Shown here one piece after another: positions 16,630 to 26,489 of a stretch of 64,000 nt of DNA. Numbering within the stretch: the stretch's first letter is position 1; each line of letters opens with the position of its first letter. Both the position numbers and the translations under genes were made by a program. The notes beneath the pieces were generated by a model. That model did not search any database. It was given only the letters and a program-made list of their open reading frames with translations, and was not told the origin of the DNA. Location: positions 117,578-181,577 of the forward strand of contig NZ_JDTK01000003.1 of the NCBI RefSeq assembly GCF_000770925.1. The letters are read 5' to 3'. This stretch comes from Bifidobacterium ruminantium DSM 6489 (GTDB lineage Bacteria; Actinomycetota; Actinomycetes; Actinomycetales; Bifidobacteriaceae).

Positions 16630-18561
16630 ATGGCGGTTCGCGGCGATATCCGAAATGTAGCGATTGTGGCACACGTCGATCACGGCAAGACCACGCTGGT
16701 CAACGCAATGCTGGCCCAGTCCCACGTGTTCAACGAGCGTGAGGAAGTCCCGGACCGTGTGATGGATTCCAACGATCTGGAGCGCGAGAAGGGCATCACC
16801 ATCCTCGCCAAGAACACCGCAGTGCAGTACACCGGCCCGCTGGCCGCCAAGTACGGCCATCCGGAAGGCATCACCCTCAACATCATCGATACCCCTGGCC
16901 ACGCCGATTTCGGTGGCGAGGTGGAGCGTGGCATCTCCATGGTCGATGGCGTCGTGCTGCTCGTCGACGCTTCCGAGGGCCCGCTGCCGCAGACCCGTTT
17001 CGTGCTGCGCAAGGCCCTCGAAGCCAAGCTTCCGGTCATCCTGTGCGTGAACAAGACCGATCGTCCGGACGCCCGAATCTCCGAAGTCGTCGGTGAGTCC
17101 TCCGACCTGCTGCTCGGTCTGGCCCAGGACGTCATCGAGGAAGGCATCGACCTCGATGAGGATTCCCTCTTCGACCTTCCGGTCATCTACTGCGCCGCCA
17201 AGGCCGGTTACGCTTCCGAAAACCAGCCGGAAAACGGCGGCCTGCCGGACAACGACAACCTCGAGCCGCTGTTCGAGGCCATCATCAAGAACATTCCTGC
17301 TCCGGAATACGAGGAAGGCGCGCCGCTGCAGGCCCACGTCGCCAACATCGACTCCTCCGACTTCCTCGGCCGACTCGGTCTGGTCCGTATCTACAACGGC
17401 ACCCTTGAGAAGGGCAAGACCTATGGTCTGTCCCGTGTGGACGGCTCCATCGAGAACTTCCGCGTGTCCGAGCTGCTGCGCACGCAGGGCCTGGAGCGCA
17501 CTCCGGTCGAATCCGCAGGCCCTGGCGACATCGTCGCCGTCGCCGGCGTGAACGACATCATGATCGGCGAGACCATCGTCGACCCGGACGATCCGCGTCC
17601 GCTGCCGCTCATCCACGTTGACGACCCGGCCATCTCCATGACCTTCGGCATCAACGATTCCCCGCTTGCAGGCACCGAAGGCAAGGACCACAAGCTCACC
17701 GCCCGCATGATCAAGGACCGCCTCGACCGCGAGCTCATCGGCAACGTGTCCATCAAGGTTCTGCCGACCGACCGTCCGGACGCCTGGGAGGTTCAGGGCC
17801 GTGGCGAACTCGCGCTGGCCGTGCTTGCCGAGCAGATGCGCCGTGAAGGCTTCGAACTGACCGTCGGCCGTCCTCAAGTGGTCACCAAGACCATCGACGG
17901 CGTGGTCAACGAGCCGATGGAAAACACCACCATCGACGTGCCGGAAGAGTACATGGGCGCCGTCACCCAGCTGCTCGCCGACCGCAAGGGCCGCATGGAC
18001 AACATGACCAACCACGGCACCGGCTGGGTCCGTCTGCAGTTCACCGTGCCGTCCCGTGGCCTGATTGGCTTCCGTACCGCGCTGCTGTCCGCCACCCGCG
18101 GCACCGGCATCGCCTCCTCCATCTCCGCCGGCTACGCTCCGTGGGCCGGCCAGATCGTGACCCGCCAGAACGGCTCCATGGTCTGCGACCGTCAGGGCGT
18201 CGCCACCCCGTACGCCATGCAGCGTCTGCAGGCACGTGGCAACTTCTTCGTCGAGCCGCAGTCCCCGGTGTACGAGGGCCAGGTCGTCGGCATCAACAAC
18301 AAGCCTGACGAGCTGGATGTGAACATCACGCTGGCCAAGCACATGACCAACATGCGTTCCGCCACCGCGGATGTGCTGGAAACCCTGACCCCGCCGATCA
18401 AGATGAGCCTCGAGGAGTCCCTGGACTTCGCCAACGAGGACGAGTGCGTGGAAGTCACCCCGGAGTCCATCCGCGTGCGCAAGATCATCCTGAGCCGTGA
18501 GGACTGGTACAAGTGGCGCGCCAAGCAGCGTCGCCAGAACAATGCTCAGAATAACAAGTGA
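16630..18561 (+). CDS. typA: Ribosome-associated translational GTPase TypA/BipA
   Basis: 643 residues. Related to EF-G and LepA, with roles in ribosome assembly and stress adaptation. The G1 motif AHVDHGKTTLVN is near residue 14, switch II follows in IDTPGHADFGGEVER, the guanine-binding motif is NKTDRPDAR, and the BipA C-terminal domain carries PSRGLIGFRTALLSATRGTG. GAGAGG lies six bases upstream. Preferred codon bias suggests high expression. The 174-bp upstream gap includes three GTAC-C/G-G-A motifs at 16551, 16565 and 16582. It is followed by a long-stem terminator. Confidence 0.96.
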   Translation: MAVRGDIRNVAIVAHVDHGKTTLVNAMLAQSHVFNEREEVPDRVMDSNDLEREKGITILAKNTAVQYTGPLAAKYGHPEGITLNIIDTPGHADFGGEVERGISMVDGVVLLVDASEGPLPQTRFVLRKALEAKLPVILCVNKTDRPDARISEVVGESSDLLLGLAQDVIEEGIDLDEDSLFDLPVIYCAAKAGYASENQPENGGLPDNDNLEPLFEAIIKNIPAPEYEEGAPLQAHVANIDSSDFLGRLGLVRIYNGTLEKGKTYGLSRVDGSIENFRVSELLRTQGLERTPVESAGPGDIVAVAGVNDIMIGETIVDPDDPRPLPLIHVDDPAISMTFGINDSPLAGTEGKDHKLTARMIKDRLDRELIGNVSIKVLPTDRPDAWEVQGRGELALAVLAEQMRREGFELTVGRPQVVTKTIDGVVNEPMENTTIDVPEEYMGAVTQLLADRKGRMDNMTNHGTGWVRLQFTVPSRGLIGFRTALLSATRGTGIASSISAGYAPWAGQIVTRQNGSMVCDRQGVATPYAMQRLQARGNFFVEPQSPVYEGQVVGINNKPDELDVNITLAKHMTNMRSATADVLETLTPPIKMSLEESLDFANEDECVEVTPESIRVRKIILSREDWYKWRAKQRRQNNAQNNK

Positions 18562-18627
18562 TTCCTCGCATTGTTTTGGCGCTTCGCGGGCACGGTAGTG
18601 TGCTCGCTGATACGCTGAACGCTTAAG

Positions 18628-18673
18628 AAAGGCAAGAGATACCGGTGTTTTCCGCGTATCTCTTGCCTTTTTG
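18628..18673 (+). terminator. Terminator of typA
   Basis: AAAGGCAAGAGATAC (18628-18642) pairs perfectly with GTATCTCTTGCCTTT (18656-18670), a 15-pair stem with a 13-base loop, then TT. A strong intrinsic terminator. Confidence 0.9.
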
Positions 18674-18708
18674 CGATTTTGTAAGGAACGTAGGGCATAG
18701 TGGAGGGC

Positions 18709-19263
18709 ATGACGCAACGTATGCAGGAAACGCAACCAAAACCGCAATCGCAGGAAAACATCGACCGCAGACTGCTGCCGTGGTCGCATCGTCTGCCGAT
18801 ATGGGCACGTTTCCTAATCGATCTGCTTGCTGGCGCCATCGTCGGCATGATCGGCACGATGGCGCACCGTATGGGCGCGTCCGCGAACATCCCCTACGGT
18901 CTCGTGCTCGCGTACATGCTGGTCATCATGTCGACATGGTCCGCACGCTCGCGTGACGGCGTCTCGGGACTCGCCCTGCATCTGATCGGCTCGTCTTTGA
19001 TGGTCTGGACTGTCATGGCCGGCTACGGTCCCGGCGGGGACGCCATGATTCCCGTCGGTTTCGGCGATTCGGTGTCACTGCCGTATTTCAGCAACAACGT
19101 CGGCTATTTCTGGCTGTATGGCGTGGTGCTGATTCCGTTGGTCATGCTCGTGTTGCCGAAACGGTGGTTCACGATGCCACCGCGTGAAGCGGACGGCGCT
19201 CCGGAAAATGCGCCGAACGAATCGCAAGAAATGGACAACGCGGCCGACCAACCGGTGGACTAA
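18709..19263 (+). CDS. Small multi-pass membrane protein, unknown function
   Basis: 184 residues from the ATG at 18709. The start is uncertain: a GTG at 18700 is also in frame and GGAGGG sits almost against 18709. Four hydrophobic segments are visible: FLIDLLAGAIVGMIGTMA, YGLVLAYMLVIMSTW, LALHLIGSSLMVWTVMA and NVGYFWLYGVVLIPLVMLVL. These are framed by a polar N-terminus and an acidic C-terminal tail of about 30 residues. It resembles small actinobacterial integral membrane proteins without assigned function. It is followed by pheA 64 bp later. Confidence 0.7.
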   Translation: MTQRMQETQPKPQSQENIDRRLLPWSHRLPIWARFLIDLLAGAIVGMIGTMAHRMGASANIPYGLVLAYMLVIMSTWSARSRDGVSGLALHLIGSSLMVWTVMAGYGPGGDAMIPVGFGDSVSLPYFSNNVGYFWLYGVVLIPLVMLVLPKRWFTMPPREADGAPENAPNESQEMDNAADQPVD

Positions 19264-19327
19264 TGCGCCGCACGCCCCAAGGATGCGGTAAGGTGCATAG
19301 GTGACCTATAAGGAGGCGAAGGCGTCA

Positions 19328-20308
19328 ATGAGCGCACGAAAGCTGTTCTATCTGGGCCCTCAGGGCACCTTCACGCATCAGGCGGCGGTCGACGCCTCCG
19401 AATCGCTGGCCCATGCTGAACCACGCGGCTTCGAACTGGTGCCCATGGACGATGTGCCGCAGATCCTCGCCGCCGCGCAACGGGGCGACGGCTGGGGTGT
19501 CGTGGCATGGGAGAACAACGTCGAAGGCTATGTCGTGCCCAACCTCGATGCGCTGATCGACGCGAAGAACCTCGTCGGATTCGCCCGTATCGGCGTGAAC
19601 GTGTCGTTCGACGCCTACGTGGCGCAAGGATCCGATCCCGATACGGCTCATGTGGCCACCGCCCATCCGCACGGGCTCGCGCAATGCAAGCGGTTCATCG
19701 CCGACCACCATCTCACGACGCGCCCGGCCTCGTCCAACGCGGCCGCATGCAGGGATCTCAAAGCGGGCGAAATCGCTTTCGGGCCGGCCATCTGCGGAGA
19801 ACTGTACGACATCACCCGCATCGGAACCTCCGTCCAGGACTACCAAGGCGCCGCCACCGACTTCCTCGTGCTCGCGCCGCGCGCGGAAGCCGCACGCCTG
19901 CTCGACGAATCACGCGCCGAATCGGACATCGAATACGAATCGGTGCTTGCCCTCATCCCCCTGGCCACAGGTCCGGGCGTGCTCGCCGACCTGCTCGACG
20001 TGATTCGCGACGCGGGACTCAACATGACCAGTTTCATCTCACGGCCCATCAAAGGGCGTACCGGCACATACAGCTTCATCGCAACCCTCGATGCGGCCCC
20101 TTGGGAGCGGCGTTTCCGTGACGCGCTCGTGGAGATCGCGGAACATGGAGACTGGGCCAAGACGCTTGCCGTATACCCGCGCAGGGAACGACCCAACCCG
20201 CCCGTCACATCATGGATGCTGCCCCAAGGCGGCGTGCGGCTGGATGACAGGCATCTGCCGGACCATTGGCAGAATAGTGAAACCGCTGGAAGGGAGCTGA
20301 TGTGGTGA
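19328..20308 (+). CDS. pheA: Prephenate dehydratase
   Basis: 326 residues. It decarboxylates and dehydrates prephenate to phenylpyruvate for phenylalanine synthesis. The catalytic domain starts YLGPQGTFTHQAA and extends to about residue 185; the ACT regulatory domain follows (ALIPLATGPGVLADLLDVIRDAGLNMTSFISRP). The usual Thr-Arg-Phe active-site motif reads Thr177-Asp178-Phe179 here. The ATG at 19328 follows AGGAGG; a GTG at 19301 is in frame and lies just after TAAGGT, which could be the -10. The stop overlaps the start of tyrA, so the two are coupled. Confidence 0.93.
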   Translation: MSARKLFYLGPQGTFTHQAAVDASESLAHAEPRGFELVPMDDVPQILAAAQRGDGWGVVAWENNVEGYVVPNLDALIDAKNLVGFARIGVNVSFDAYVAQGSDPDTAHVATAHPHGLAQCKRFIADHHLTTRPASSNAAACRDLKAGEIAFGPAICGELYDITRIGTSVQDYQGAATDFLVLAPRAEAARLLDESRAESDIEYESVLALIPLATGPGVLADLLDVIRDAGLNMTSFISRPIKGRTGTYSFIATLDAAPWERRFRDALVEIAEHGDWAKTLAVYPRRERPNPPVTSWMLPQGGVRLDDRHLPDHWQNSETAGRELMW

Positions 20309-21342
20309 AGCCGCGCATCGCAATCGTAGGACTCGGCCTGATCGGAGGATCGCTGGCACGTCGGCTGGCGAACGCCGGCTGCGAAGTGATCGCATGGAAC
20401 CACAACGATCGCCCCTATGCCACAGCCGAAGCCGATGGCATCATATGCAAGCCCACATTGGCGGCGCTCGCCGAAGCGAATCCGGACGTGCTGGTGCTGT
20501 GCAATCCACTCAAAGCCATGCCCCAGATCCTTGGCACATTGAAACCGCTCATCAATCCCGAAACGACCACGCTCACCGACGTGGGCAGCGTCAAAGGCAT
20601 GGTCCGTGACCAGGTCAAGGCCGTGGGACTCGACGGATGCTATGTCGGCGCGCATCCCATGGCCGGCAATGAACTGTCGGGATGGGAGGCGTCCGATCCC
20701 CAACTGTATGACGGCGCCCTCTGGGCCATCACCGTGGATGAAAACACCGAATACCGCCGGTTCCTCACTGTGGCCGACATGATCGTGAACAGATGCGGCA
20801 ATAGGCTCATCGTACTCGACGACGCCACACATGACCGCTGTGCCGCGCTCATCTCGCATATGCCGCACGTCGTCGCCACCGCCATGATCAACGAACTGGT
20901 GGCCAATCCGAACCGCAATATCGCGGCGGCGCTCGCTGCGGGATCCTGGCGTGACATGACTCGCGTGGCATTGACCGACCCTAACCGTACGCGTGCGATG
21001 GTCGAGGAGGACGCGGCCAATGTGGAGACGTTGCTGCGCGACATGGCCAATAGACTGACGCTGATGGCCAACGTGTTGCATGACATGGCCGACGCCAATG
21101 TCAGACCGACGGAAGGCGACGTGAAGCAGATGGACCGTTTCTTCGCCCAAGGCCAGCCGTTCCGCGATTACAAGGCCGCCGTCAAGCAACCGGATTACAC
21201 CGAACGGTGCGAAAAAATCAAGCTTGCGATTCCCGAGGACGATTGGCGGCGCACATTGCTGGAATCCGCCCGCAGAGGCGAGCACATCGTGCGGTTCGAA
21301 GGAGAGCATGACGTCATTGTCGAAGTGCGTTCCGCCGTGTGA
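20302..21342 (+). CDS. tyrA: Prephenate dehydrogenase
   Basis: 346 residues. It converts prephenate to 4-hydroxyphenylpyruvate with NAD(P), the tyrosine branch partner of pheA. The Rossmann start AIVGLGLIGGSLARRLANAG is at residues 5-24, followed by LCNPLKAMPQIL, TDVGSVKGMV and the substrate motif GAHPMAGNELSGWEAS. The start is GTG at 20302 (or GTG at 20305) within the end of pheA; AGGGAG lies five bases upstream. It is followed by a very long inverted repeat. Confidence 0.93.
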   Translation: MVKPRIAIVGLGLIGGSLARRLANAGCEVIAWNHNDRPYATAEADGIICKPTLAALAEANPDVLVLCNPLKAMPQILGTLKPLINPETTTLTDVGSVKGMVRDQVKAVGLDGCYVGAHPMAGNELSGWEASDPQLYDGALWAITVDENTEYRRFLTVADMIVNRCGNRLIVLDDATHDRCAALISHMPHVVATAMINELVANPNRNIAAALAAGSWRDMTRVALTDPNRTRAMVEEDAANVETLLRDMANRLTLMANVLHDMADANVRPTEGDVKQMDRFFAQGQPFRDYKAAVKQPDYTERCEKIKLAIPEDDWRRTLLESARRGEHIVRFEGEHDVIVEVRSAV

Positions 21343-21384
21343 CCGCTCTTCCACGACGACGTTTCATAGAAAATCGTAGGCATA

Positions 21385-21445
21385 CAAAAAAGACGGACGT
21401 TTCGATCATTGGAAATGCTGTGATCGAAACGTCCGTCTTTTGTAC
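21385..21445. terminator. Bidirectional terminator between tyrA and the convergent small gene
   Basis: A nearly perfect stem of about 21 pairs: 21388-21408 (starting AAAAGACGGACG) pairs with 21421-21441, with a 12-base loop. A-runs on the left and T-runs on the right give a U-tract in both directions, which suits the convergent genes on either side. Confidence 0.9.
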
Positions 21446-21455
21446 GACGCTTTCG

Positions 21456-21713
21456 TTATGGCCGTGGACGTGTCATGGAACGTTCCGGCACCGGCTTGAT
21501 CGTCACGATCGCGTCGGCTGGGATGGTGACGCGCTGTTCGGGGCGTGAGCCGTTCGCCGCCGCATCGCGCGTCATTTCCAGCTTCTGGCCGTCCCAGGAA
21601 CGCACGTGTCCCACGTAATCGCGGAATTTCATGCGGTGGTCGACCGGATCGACGCCTTCCAAAGTACGCGCCACGATGCGTGCTCCTACCGGAATCTCAT
21701 GGGGAATGGGCAT
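21456..21713 (-). CDS. Small conserved protein with SH3-like segment, unknown function
   Basis: 85 residues starting MPIPHEIPVGARIVARTLEG; AAAGGAGG is about six bases upstream, which fixes this start over the longer frame. The part VGARIVAR, YVGHVRSWDGQKLEMTRD and RVTIPADAIVTIKPVPER resembles the small beta-barrel found at one end of some actinobacterial GNAT acetyltransferases, here without the enzyme domain. That likeness is from memory and needs a profile search. It is convergent with tyrA and 34 bp downstream of the ABC permease gene, so it could be cotranscribed with it. Confidence 0.7.
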   Translation of the reverse strand: MPIPHEIPVGARIVARTLEGVDPVDHRMKFRDYVGHVRSWDGQKLEMTRDAAANGSRPEQRVTIPADAIVTIKPVPERSMTRPRP

Positions 21714-21747
21714 TGCCGCCTCCTTTCGGTATTCCGTTCCAACTGTC

Positions 21748-24588
21748 TCACTCGCTCGCCACGGCGTCAAGCACGGGCTGTTTCAACGCGCGGGAGGCGG
21801 GGGAGATGCTGGAGACCAGGCCCACCACGATTGAAAGCAGCAGGAACACCAGAAGCTGCTGCCAAGGAATGGCCAACGTCTCCAATCCCTTGGCAGCGTA
21901 GACCGCTCGGATCACCACGCCCGCCGAGACGCCGACGACAAGTCCCATCACCGTGCCGAACACGGAGATGATCGCCGCTTCGATGCCCAGCATGCCGCGC
22001 ACCTGTCCACGGGATGTGCCGATGGCTCGCAGAAGGCCGATCTCCTTGGTGCGTTCCGAAACGCTCAACGCCAAAGTGTTGACGATGCCGAAGATCGCGA
22101 TGATGATCGACAGCGCCAGCAGCGCGTACAGGACCATGAGCATCTGGTTGATCATCGAGCTCATGGTGGATTTGTACTCGTCTCGATCGAACACGGAGAT
22201 CGTGTAGTACTTCTTGACGGCCTTCTTGATGGCTTTCTTCACCTGGGTCGTGTCGGATCCCCTCCTGTCGGTGACATAGGCCTGCATGACGAACATGGTC
22301 TGCTTGTTGCCGATCTGTTCGGCCAGGTCGTCGTTGATGATCGCGAAATCGCGGTACACGGAATTCGACACGATCGCGCCGATGGTCAATGTCTTCTTGG
22401 TATTGACCTTCTTCGTTTTGACCAGCGTCTTCGGGTCGACGTTCTTGGCCTTGTCCGTGTATTGCTCGATCTCCTTGGCTTTGGCCTGCGCTCCAGCCAT
22501 ATCGCCGGAGGCTGCCATCTGCTGGGCCTGCGTCTGCAGCTCCTGCGCATGCGCCTTCACCTTGGCTTGGTAATCGGCCTGCGCCTTGGCGGTGGCCTGT
22601 TCGTCGACCACCGTGTTCTCGGCGGTGACCTTGACCTTCTGCCCCACATGCCATCCGCGGTCGTCCGCGATGGTCTTGCCGACAAGCAGCTTGCCGTCCT
22701 TCAACGCGGACACGGCGTCGCCTTCGGTGGTTTCGGCGGCGAATATCTTGGTGAACAGCTCCGGCTGTGTCGCGAACGTGAACCCGGAAACGGACTTGCC
22801 GTCGTATTTCACGCCAAGCACCACACGGTTCGACACCACATGTTTGACGCCGTCGACGTTTTCGATGTCCTTGATCGCCTGGTCGGGAATCCGTCCGCCC
22901 GATGCCGACGATATGGCGAAATCGGCTTTGAGACCGGTGTCGATCAGCGAATTGACCGACGCCTTCGCCGACGTGGCCACCACGCCCAGACAGCTCACGA
23001 TCGCCACGCCCACGAACAGCGCGGCCGCGGTGTTGGACGTGCGCCTCTTCGACCGGGAGATGTTGCGCTGGGCGAGACGTCCCGTCACCGTGAAGATCTT
23101 CGACGGCAGCCAGCCAAGTATCGTTCCTGCGGTGGATACGTATGCCGGTCCCGCTACGATCACTCCAATCACTGCCAATGCGGCGCCAATACCGAGCGGC
23201 CAACCGACAGCGATATCGTTGATCATTTTCCACGGTGTCGGTCCATTGCCATCCGCGGAAGCCAGCACATAGGTGAATGCCCAGCTGAGGAAACCCAACG
23301 CCACCATGGTGGTGCCGATGATGCCACGCATGTGGACTGGTTTCTCCGGATTGACGGTTTCGTTCATTGCCTGAATCGGAGGAGCAAGCGCCGCGTTGCG
23401 TGCCGGCAGCGCCGCTCCAATCAGCGTCACCACGAGTCCGACCAGCAGTCCGATGAGCATGTCGGAGACGGATGGGTCGGTGGCTCCCGTCAATGGCATT
23501 CCCATGTTCGATAGGCCCGATGCGATGAGTTTGACCATGCCCCAGCCGAGCGCGATGCCCGCGGCCGAACCGACCAGACCCAGCAGCACCGCCTGCACGA
23601 TCACCGTGGTGAACACCTGCAGGGGGGAGGCGCCGATGGAACGCAGCAGCGCGTAACCACGCATCGATTCACGCACGATCATCGAGAAGGTGTTGGCGAT
23701 GATGAACGAGCCCACGAACAGCGCGATCACCGCGAAGATGAGGATCAGCGGCTGGACGAAGCCGAGCGCGTCCTGCGTGGATTTGGTGGATTCGTCACGG
23801 TACGCGTCGCCGGTGATGGCATGGGCCTTCGCCGATTTCGGCAGTTTTCTGTTGATGCGGTCGGACAGCTGTTGCTGTTGTTCGGCGGTCAACGGCGTGG
23901 TGTTGTTGCCGTAGACGCTGATGAGGGACGCCTTGTCGGGGTCGTCGGACTGCTGGTTCGTTTCCTCCTTGGCCGTGGCCGGGTCGATGGCGATGATGAT
24001 TGCGCCAGCCTGGCTGGCATCGGTGGTGAAGATACCGCTGACGGTCACGTCGCGCGCCCCGTCAGGGTAGACGATTTTCGTTTTGTCGCCGACCTTCAGC
24101 TTCGACTGTTCGGCGGCGAAGGAATGCAAGGCGATCTCATCGCCGTTCTTAGGCCAGGTTCCGGCGGTGAATTTCGCGGACCGCCAAGGCTCCGACTTGC
24201 CCATGCCCATGGCCAGTGTCGGAGAGCCAACTGTGGTGACTGCGTCGCCGTGCTTGTCGAGAAGCACCACACCGGACAGTCCGTATATCACGTGCGCCGA
24301 GGAGACGCCGTCGATTTTGGCTATGTCGTCCGCCAGATCGGTGTCGATGGTGTTGTAGCTTTTCGTGGAACCCATGGACATCGCCGATGAGTTCTTCTTC
24401 TCCTGCGATCCACGTACGTACACGTCGTGGTCCGCATTGGTGGACATCATCTGCGAAACCTGGTTGTCGAGCATTTCGCGGAAGCAGAACGAGCCGACTA
24501 CGAAACTCACGCCGAGCGCAATGGCCACGATCGACATGATGAAACGGCCGAAATGGCTGCGCGCGTCGCGCAATCCTATACGAATCAT
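21748..24588 (-). CDS. MacB/FtsX-type ABC transporter permease, duplicated
   Basis: 946 residues. One N-terminal helix (FGRFIMSIVAIALGVSFVVGSFC) is followed by an extracytoplasmic domain and three helices (about 275-395). A second similar half starts after a helix pair near 430-490 and ends with three helices (LMVLYALLALSIIIAIFGIVNT and following). This is the tandem FtsX layout of large actinobacterial permeases. The second external domain has an Ala/Gln/Lys-rich coiled-coil-like stretch near 680-720. It starts inside the stop of the ATPase gene (ATGA overlap). Likely exports a lipophilic compound or acts mechanically on lipoproteins; the substrate is unknown. Confidence 0.9.
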   Translation of the reverse strand: MIRIGLRDARSHFGRFIMSIVAIALGVSFVVGSFCFREMLDNQVSQMMSTNADHDVYVRGSQEKKNSSAMSMGSTKSYNTIDTDLADDIAKIDGVSSAHVIYGLSGVVLLDKHGDAVTTVGSPTLAMGMGKSEPWRSAKFTAGTWPKNGDEIALHSFAAEQSKLKVGDKTKIVYPDGARDVTVSGIFTTDASQAGAIIIAIDPATAKEETNQQSDDPDKASLISVYGNNTTPLTAEQQQQLSDRINRKLPKSAKAHAITGDAYRDESTKSTQDALGFVQPLILIFAVIALFVGSFIIANTFSMIVRESMRGYALLRSIGASPLQVFTTVIVQAVLLGLVGSAAGIALGWGMVKLIASGLSNMGMPLTGATDPSVSDMLIGLLVGLVVTLIGAALPARNAALAPPIQAMNETVNPEKPVHMRGIIGTTMVALGFLSWAFTYVLASADGNGPTPWKMINDIAVGWPLGIGAALAVIGVIVAGPAYVSTAGTILGWLPSKIFTVTGRLAQRNISRSKRRTSNTAAALFVGVAIVSCLGVVATSAKASVNSLIDTGLKADFAISSASGGRIPDQAIKDIENVDGVKHVVSNRVVLGVKYDGKSVSGFTFATQPELFTKIFAAETTEGDAVSALKDGKLLVGKTIADDRGWHVGQKVKVTAENTVVDEQATAKAQADYQAKVKAHAQELQTQAQQMAASGDMAGAQAKAKEIEQYTDKAKNVDPKTLVKTKKVNTKKTLTIGAIVSNSVYRDFAIINDDLAEQIGNKQTMFVMQAYVTDRRGSDTTQVKKAIKKAVKKYYTISVFDRDEYKSTMSSMINQMLMVLYALLALSIIIAIFGIVNTLALSVSERTKEIGLLRAIGTSRGQVRGMLGIEAAIISVFGTVMGLVVGVSAGVVIRAVYAAKGLETLAIPWQQLLVFLLLSIVVGLVSSISPASRALKQPVLDAVASE

Positions 24589-25412
24589 GCTTGCGCGACC
24601 TCCGTTGCGGTCACGGAATCGATATTGTCCGCATCGTCATCATTGCCGGCGAATACTTCGAGAATCTCGTCGTACGTCGGATGCTGCATATCACGGGTGA
24701 TATTGCCATCGGCGAGTACCAATACACGATCGGCGAAGGAGGCTGCGCGCGGGTCATGAGTGACCATGACGATTGACTGTCCATAGTCGCGCACTGAGTC
24801 GCGCAGGAAGCTGAGTACTTCGCGACTGGAACGGGAATCGAGATTGCCTGTCGGTTCGTCGGCAAAAATCACAGACGGACGTGCCATGATGGCTCGTGCG
24901 CAGGCCACACGCTGCTGCTGACCACCGGACAGCTGGCTGGGACGGTGGGAAAGACGCTTTTCCAATCCGACAACTTTGACCACTTGGTTGAACCAGTCGC
25001 GGTCGATCGGACGTTTGGCTATCTGCAACGGTAGCAGGATGTTTTCCTCGGCAGACAGTGTCGGCACCAGATTGAACGACTGAAAGATGAAGCCAATCTG
25101 TTCACGGCGCAGATCGGTCAGCTGCTTCTGGTTCATCGAGGAGACCTCGAGCCCCTCCACGATCACCCTGCCGGAAGAGGGGGTATCGAGCCCGGCCATG
25201 CAATGCATGAGCGTCGATTTGCCCGAGCCGGACGGGCCCATGATGGCGGTCATTTCGCCACGTCGGAACTCGACGTTCACGTGGTTCAATGCCGTTACTT
25301 CGTTGTCTTTGGAGCCATAGACCTTGGTCAGGTCGATGGCTCGGGCCACGATCCCATCGTCGGGGGTCTTGTCCGTCGTGTGCTGTGTGTCATGGAAGGT
25401 ATGACGAGCCAT
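24585..25412 (-). CDS. ABC transporter ATP-binding protein, MacB/LolD type
   Basis: 275 residues. Walker A is GPSGSGKST, the Q-loop is [23 protein letters not shown], the signature is [15 protein letters not shown] and Walker B is [12 protein letters not shown], with switch His in VTHDPR. The ATG at 25412 follows AGGCGG at five bases; the same frame is open much further upstream but without ribosome sites, and it runs opposite xerC. A 25-residue N-terminal extension ([18 protein letters not shown]) and an acidic C-terminal tail are present. It pairs with the permease downstream. Confidence 0.93.
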   Translation of the reverse strand: MARHTFHDTQHTTDKTPDDGIVARAIDLTKVYGSKDNEVTALNHVNVEFRRGEMTAIMGPSGSGKSTLMHCMAGLDTPSSGRVIVEGLEVSSMNQKQLTDLRREQIGFIFQSFNLVPTLSAEENILLPLQIAKRPIDRDWFNQVVKVVGLEKRLSHRPSQLSGGQQQRVACARAIMARPSVIFADEPTGNLDSRSSREVLSFLRDSVRDYGQSIVMVTHDPRAASFADRVLVLADGNITRDMQHPTYDEILEVFAGNDDDADNIDSVTATEVAQA

Positions 25413-25562
25413 GCTACCGCCTATTCCTAATGAATTTCTAATCAATGTAAGTCTATCAGTTCGGGGCATAATGGAAACGGATTTTCCCAAGACCATCGTC
25501 CTCGCAGTGCTCACAGTATTACGGATGATGTCTGATTCCATTGGCTGGAAGGTTGATGCGTC

Positions 25563-26489
25563 ATGCGTTTCGAAGAGGCGTTGGACGGGTTCGACGCGTA
25601 TCTGAGGGCCAATCGTGGGCTGAGCGAGAATACGCGCAAAGCGTATAGGAGCGATGTCAACGAATGCCTGTCCGCGCTGGAAAAGCATGGTTGCGAGGAT
25701 TTGAACGAGGTCTCCATCGAGGATCTGCGCGTATGGCTGTCCGATTCCTCCAAAAACCATGCGCGCAGCAGTATGGCGCGTAAGACCGTGGCGGTTCGGG
25801 GGTTCTTCGCATGGGCTCATGACCATGGTGTGACGGCTGTCGATCCCGCGGCCATGCTGCGGACGCCGAAAATCCCCGACGTGCTTCCGGCTGTGCTGAA
25901 CGAATCGCAGGCGGAGCGTCTGATGGAGCGTGTGGACGAGGATGGCGCGGAGGCGCTGTCGCAGGAACCGGACGCGAAGCGGCGGGCCGTTGAGCTGCGG
26001 GATGCGGCCATACTGGAATTGCTGTATGCCACCGGCATGCGTGTGGCGGAATTGGTCGGGCTTGACGTGGCTGACGTCGCGTTCGGCAACCGTACGGTGA
26101 AGGTCATGGGCAAGGGGAGCAAGCAGCGCGTCATGCCGTTCGGTGCGCCGGCGGACAGGGCGTTGCGCGCTTGGTTGGAGCATGGGCGTCCGGCATTGGT
26201 CGGAAAAGGTTCCGCCGAAGCGCTTTTCCTGGGATTGCGGGGCGGTCGGATCGGCCAGCGTATGGTGCGTGAGGTGGTGCACGACAGGGCCAGGGAAGCG
26301 GGCGTTCCGGATATCGCCCCCCATGCGTTGCGTCACAGCGCCGCGACCCACATGCTCGACGGCGGCGCCGACCTGCGTGAAGTGCAGGAGATGCTGGGGC
26401 ATTCCTCGCTCAAGACCACGCAACGATACACGCATGTCTCCATCGAACAGCTGAAAGCGAGATACGGTCAGGCGTTCCCCCGAGCCTGA
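25563..26489 (+). CDS. xerC: Tyrosine recombinase XerC
   Basis: 308 residues. Catalytic residues are Arg160 (GMRVAEL), Lys184 (GKGSKQR), His254 and Arg257 (HALRHSAATH), His280 (MLGHSS) and Tyr289 (RYTHVS). The N-terminal DNA-binding domain has the usual ENTRKAYRSDV segment. It is the partner of the XerD encoded 17 kb away. No prophage or island genes adjoin it, so it is the housekeeping recombinase. It is divergent from the ABC ATPase, with 150 bp between for promoters. Confidence 0.92.
   Translation: MRFEEALDGFDAYLRANRGLSENTRKAYRSDVNECLSALEKHGCEDLNEVSIEDLRVWLSDSSKNHARSSMARKTVAVRGFFAWAHDHGVTAVDPAAMLRTPKIPDVLPAVLNESQAERLMERVDEDGAEALSQEPDAKRRAVELRDAAILELLYATGMRVAELVGLDVADVAFGNRTVKVMGKGSKQRVMPFGAPADRALRAWLEHGRPALVGKGSAEALFLGLRGGRIGQRMVREVVHDRAREAGVPDIAPHALRHSAATHMLDGGADLREVQEMLGHSSLKTTQRYTHVSIEQLKARYGQAFPRA

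Noticed and set aside
16615..18789. A 724-codon open frame antisense to typA
   Set aside because: It covers typA, its terminator and the next gene start; composition is that of a shadow frame.
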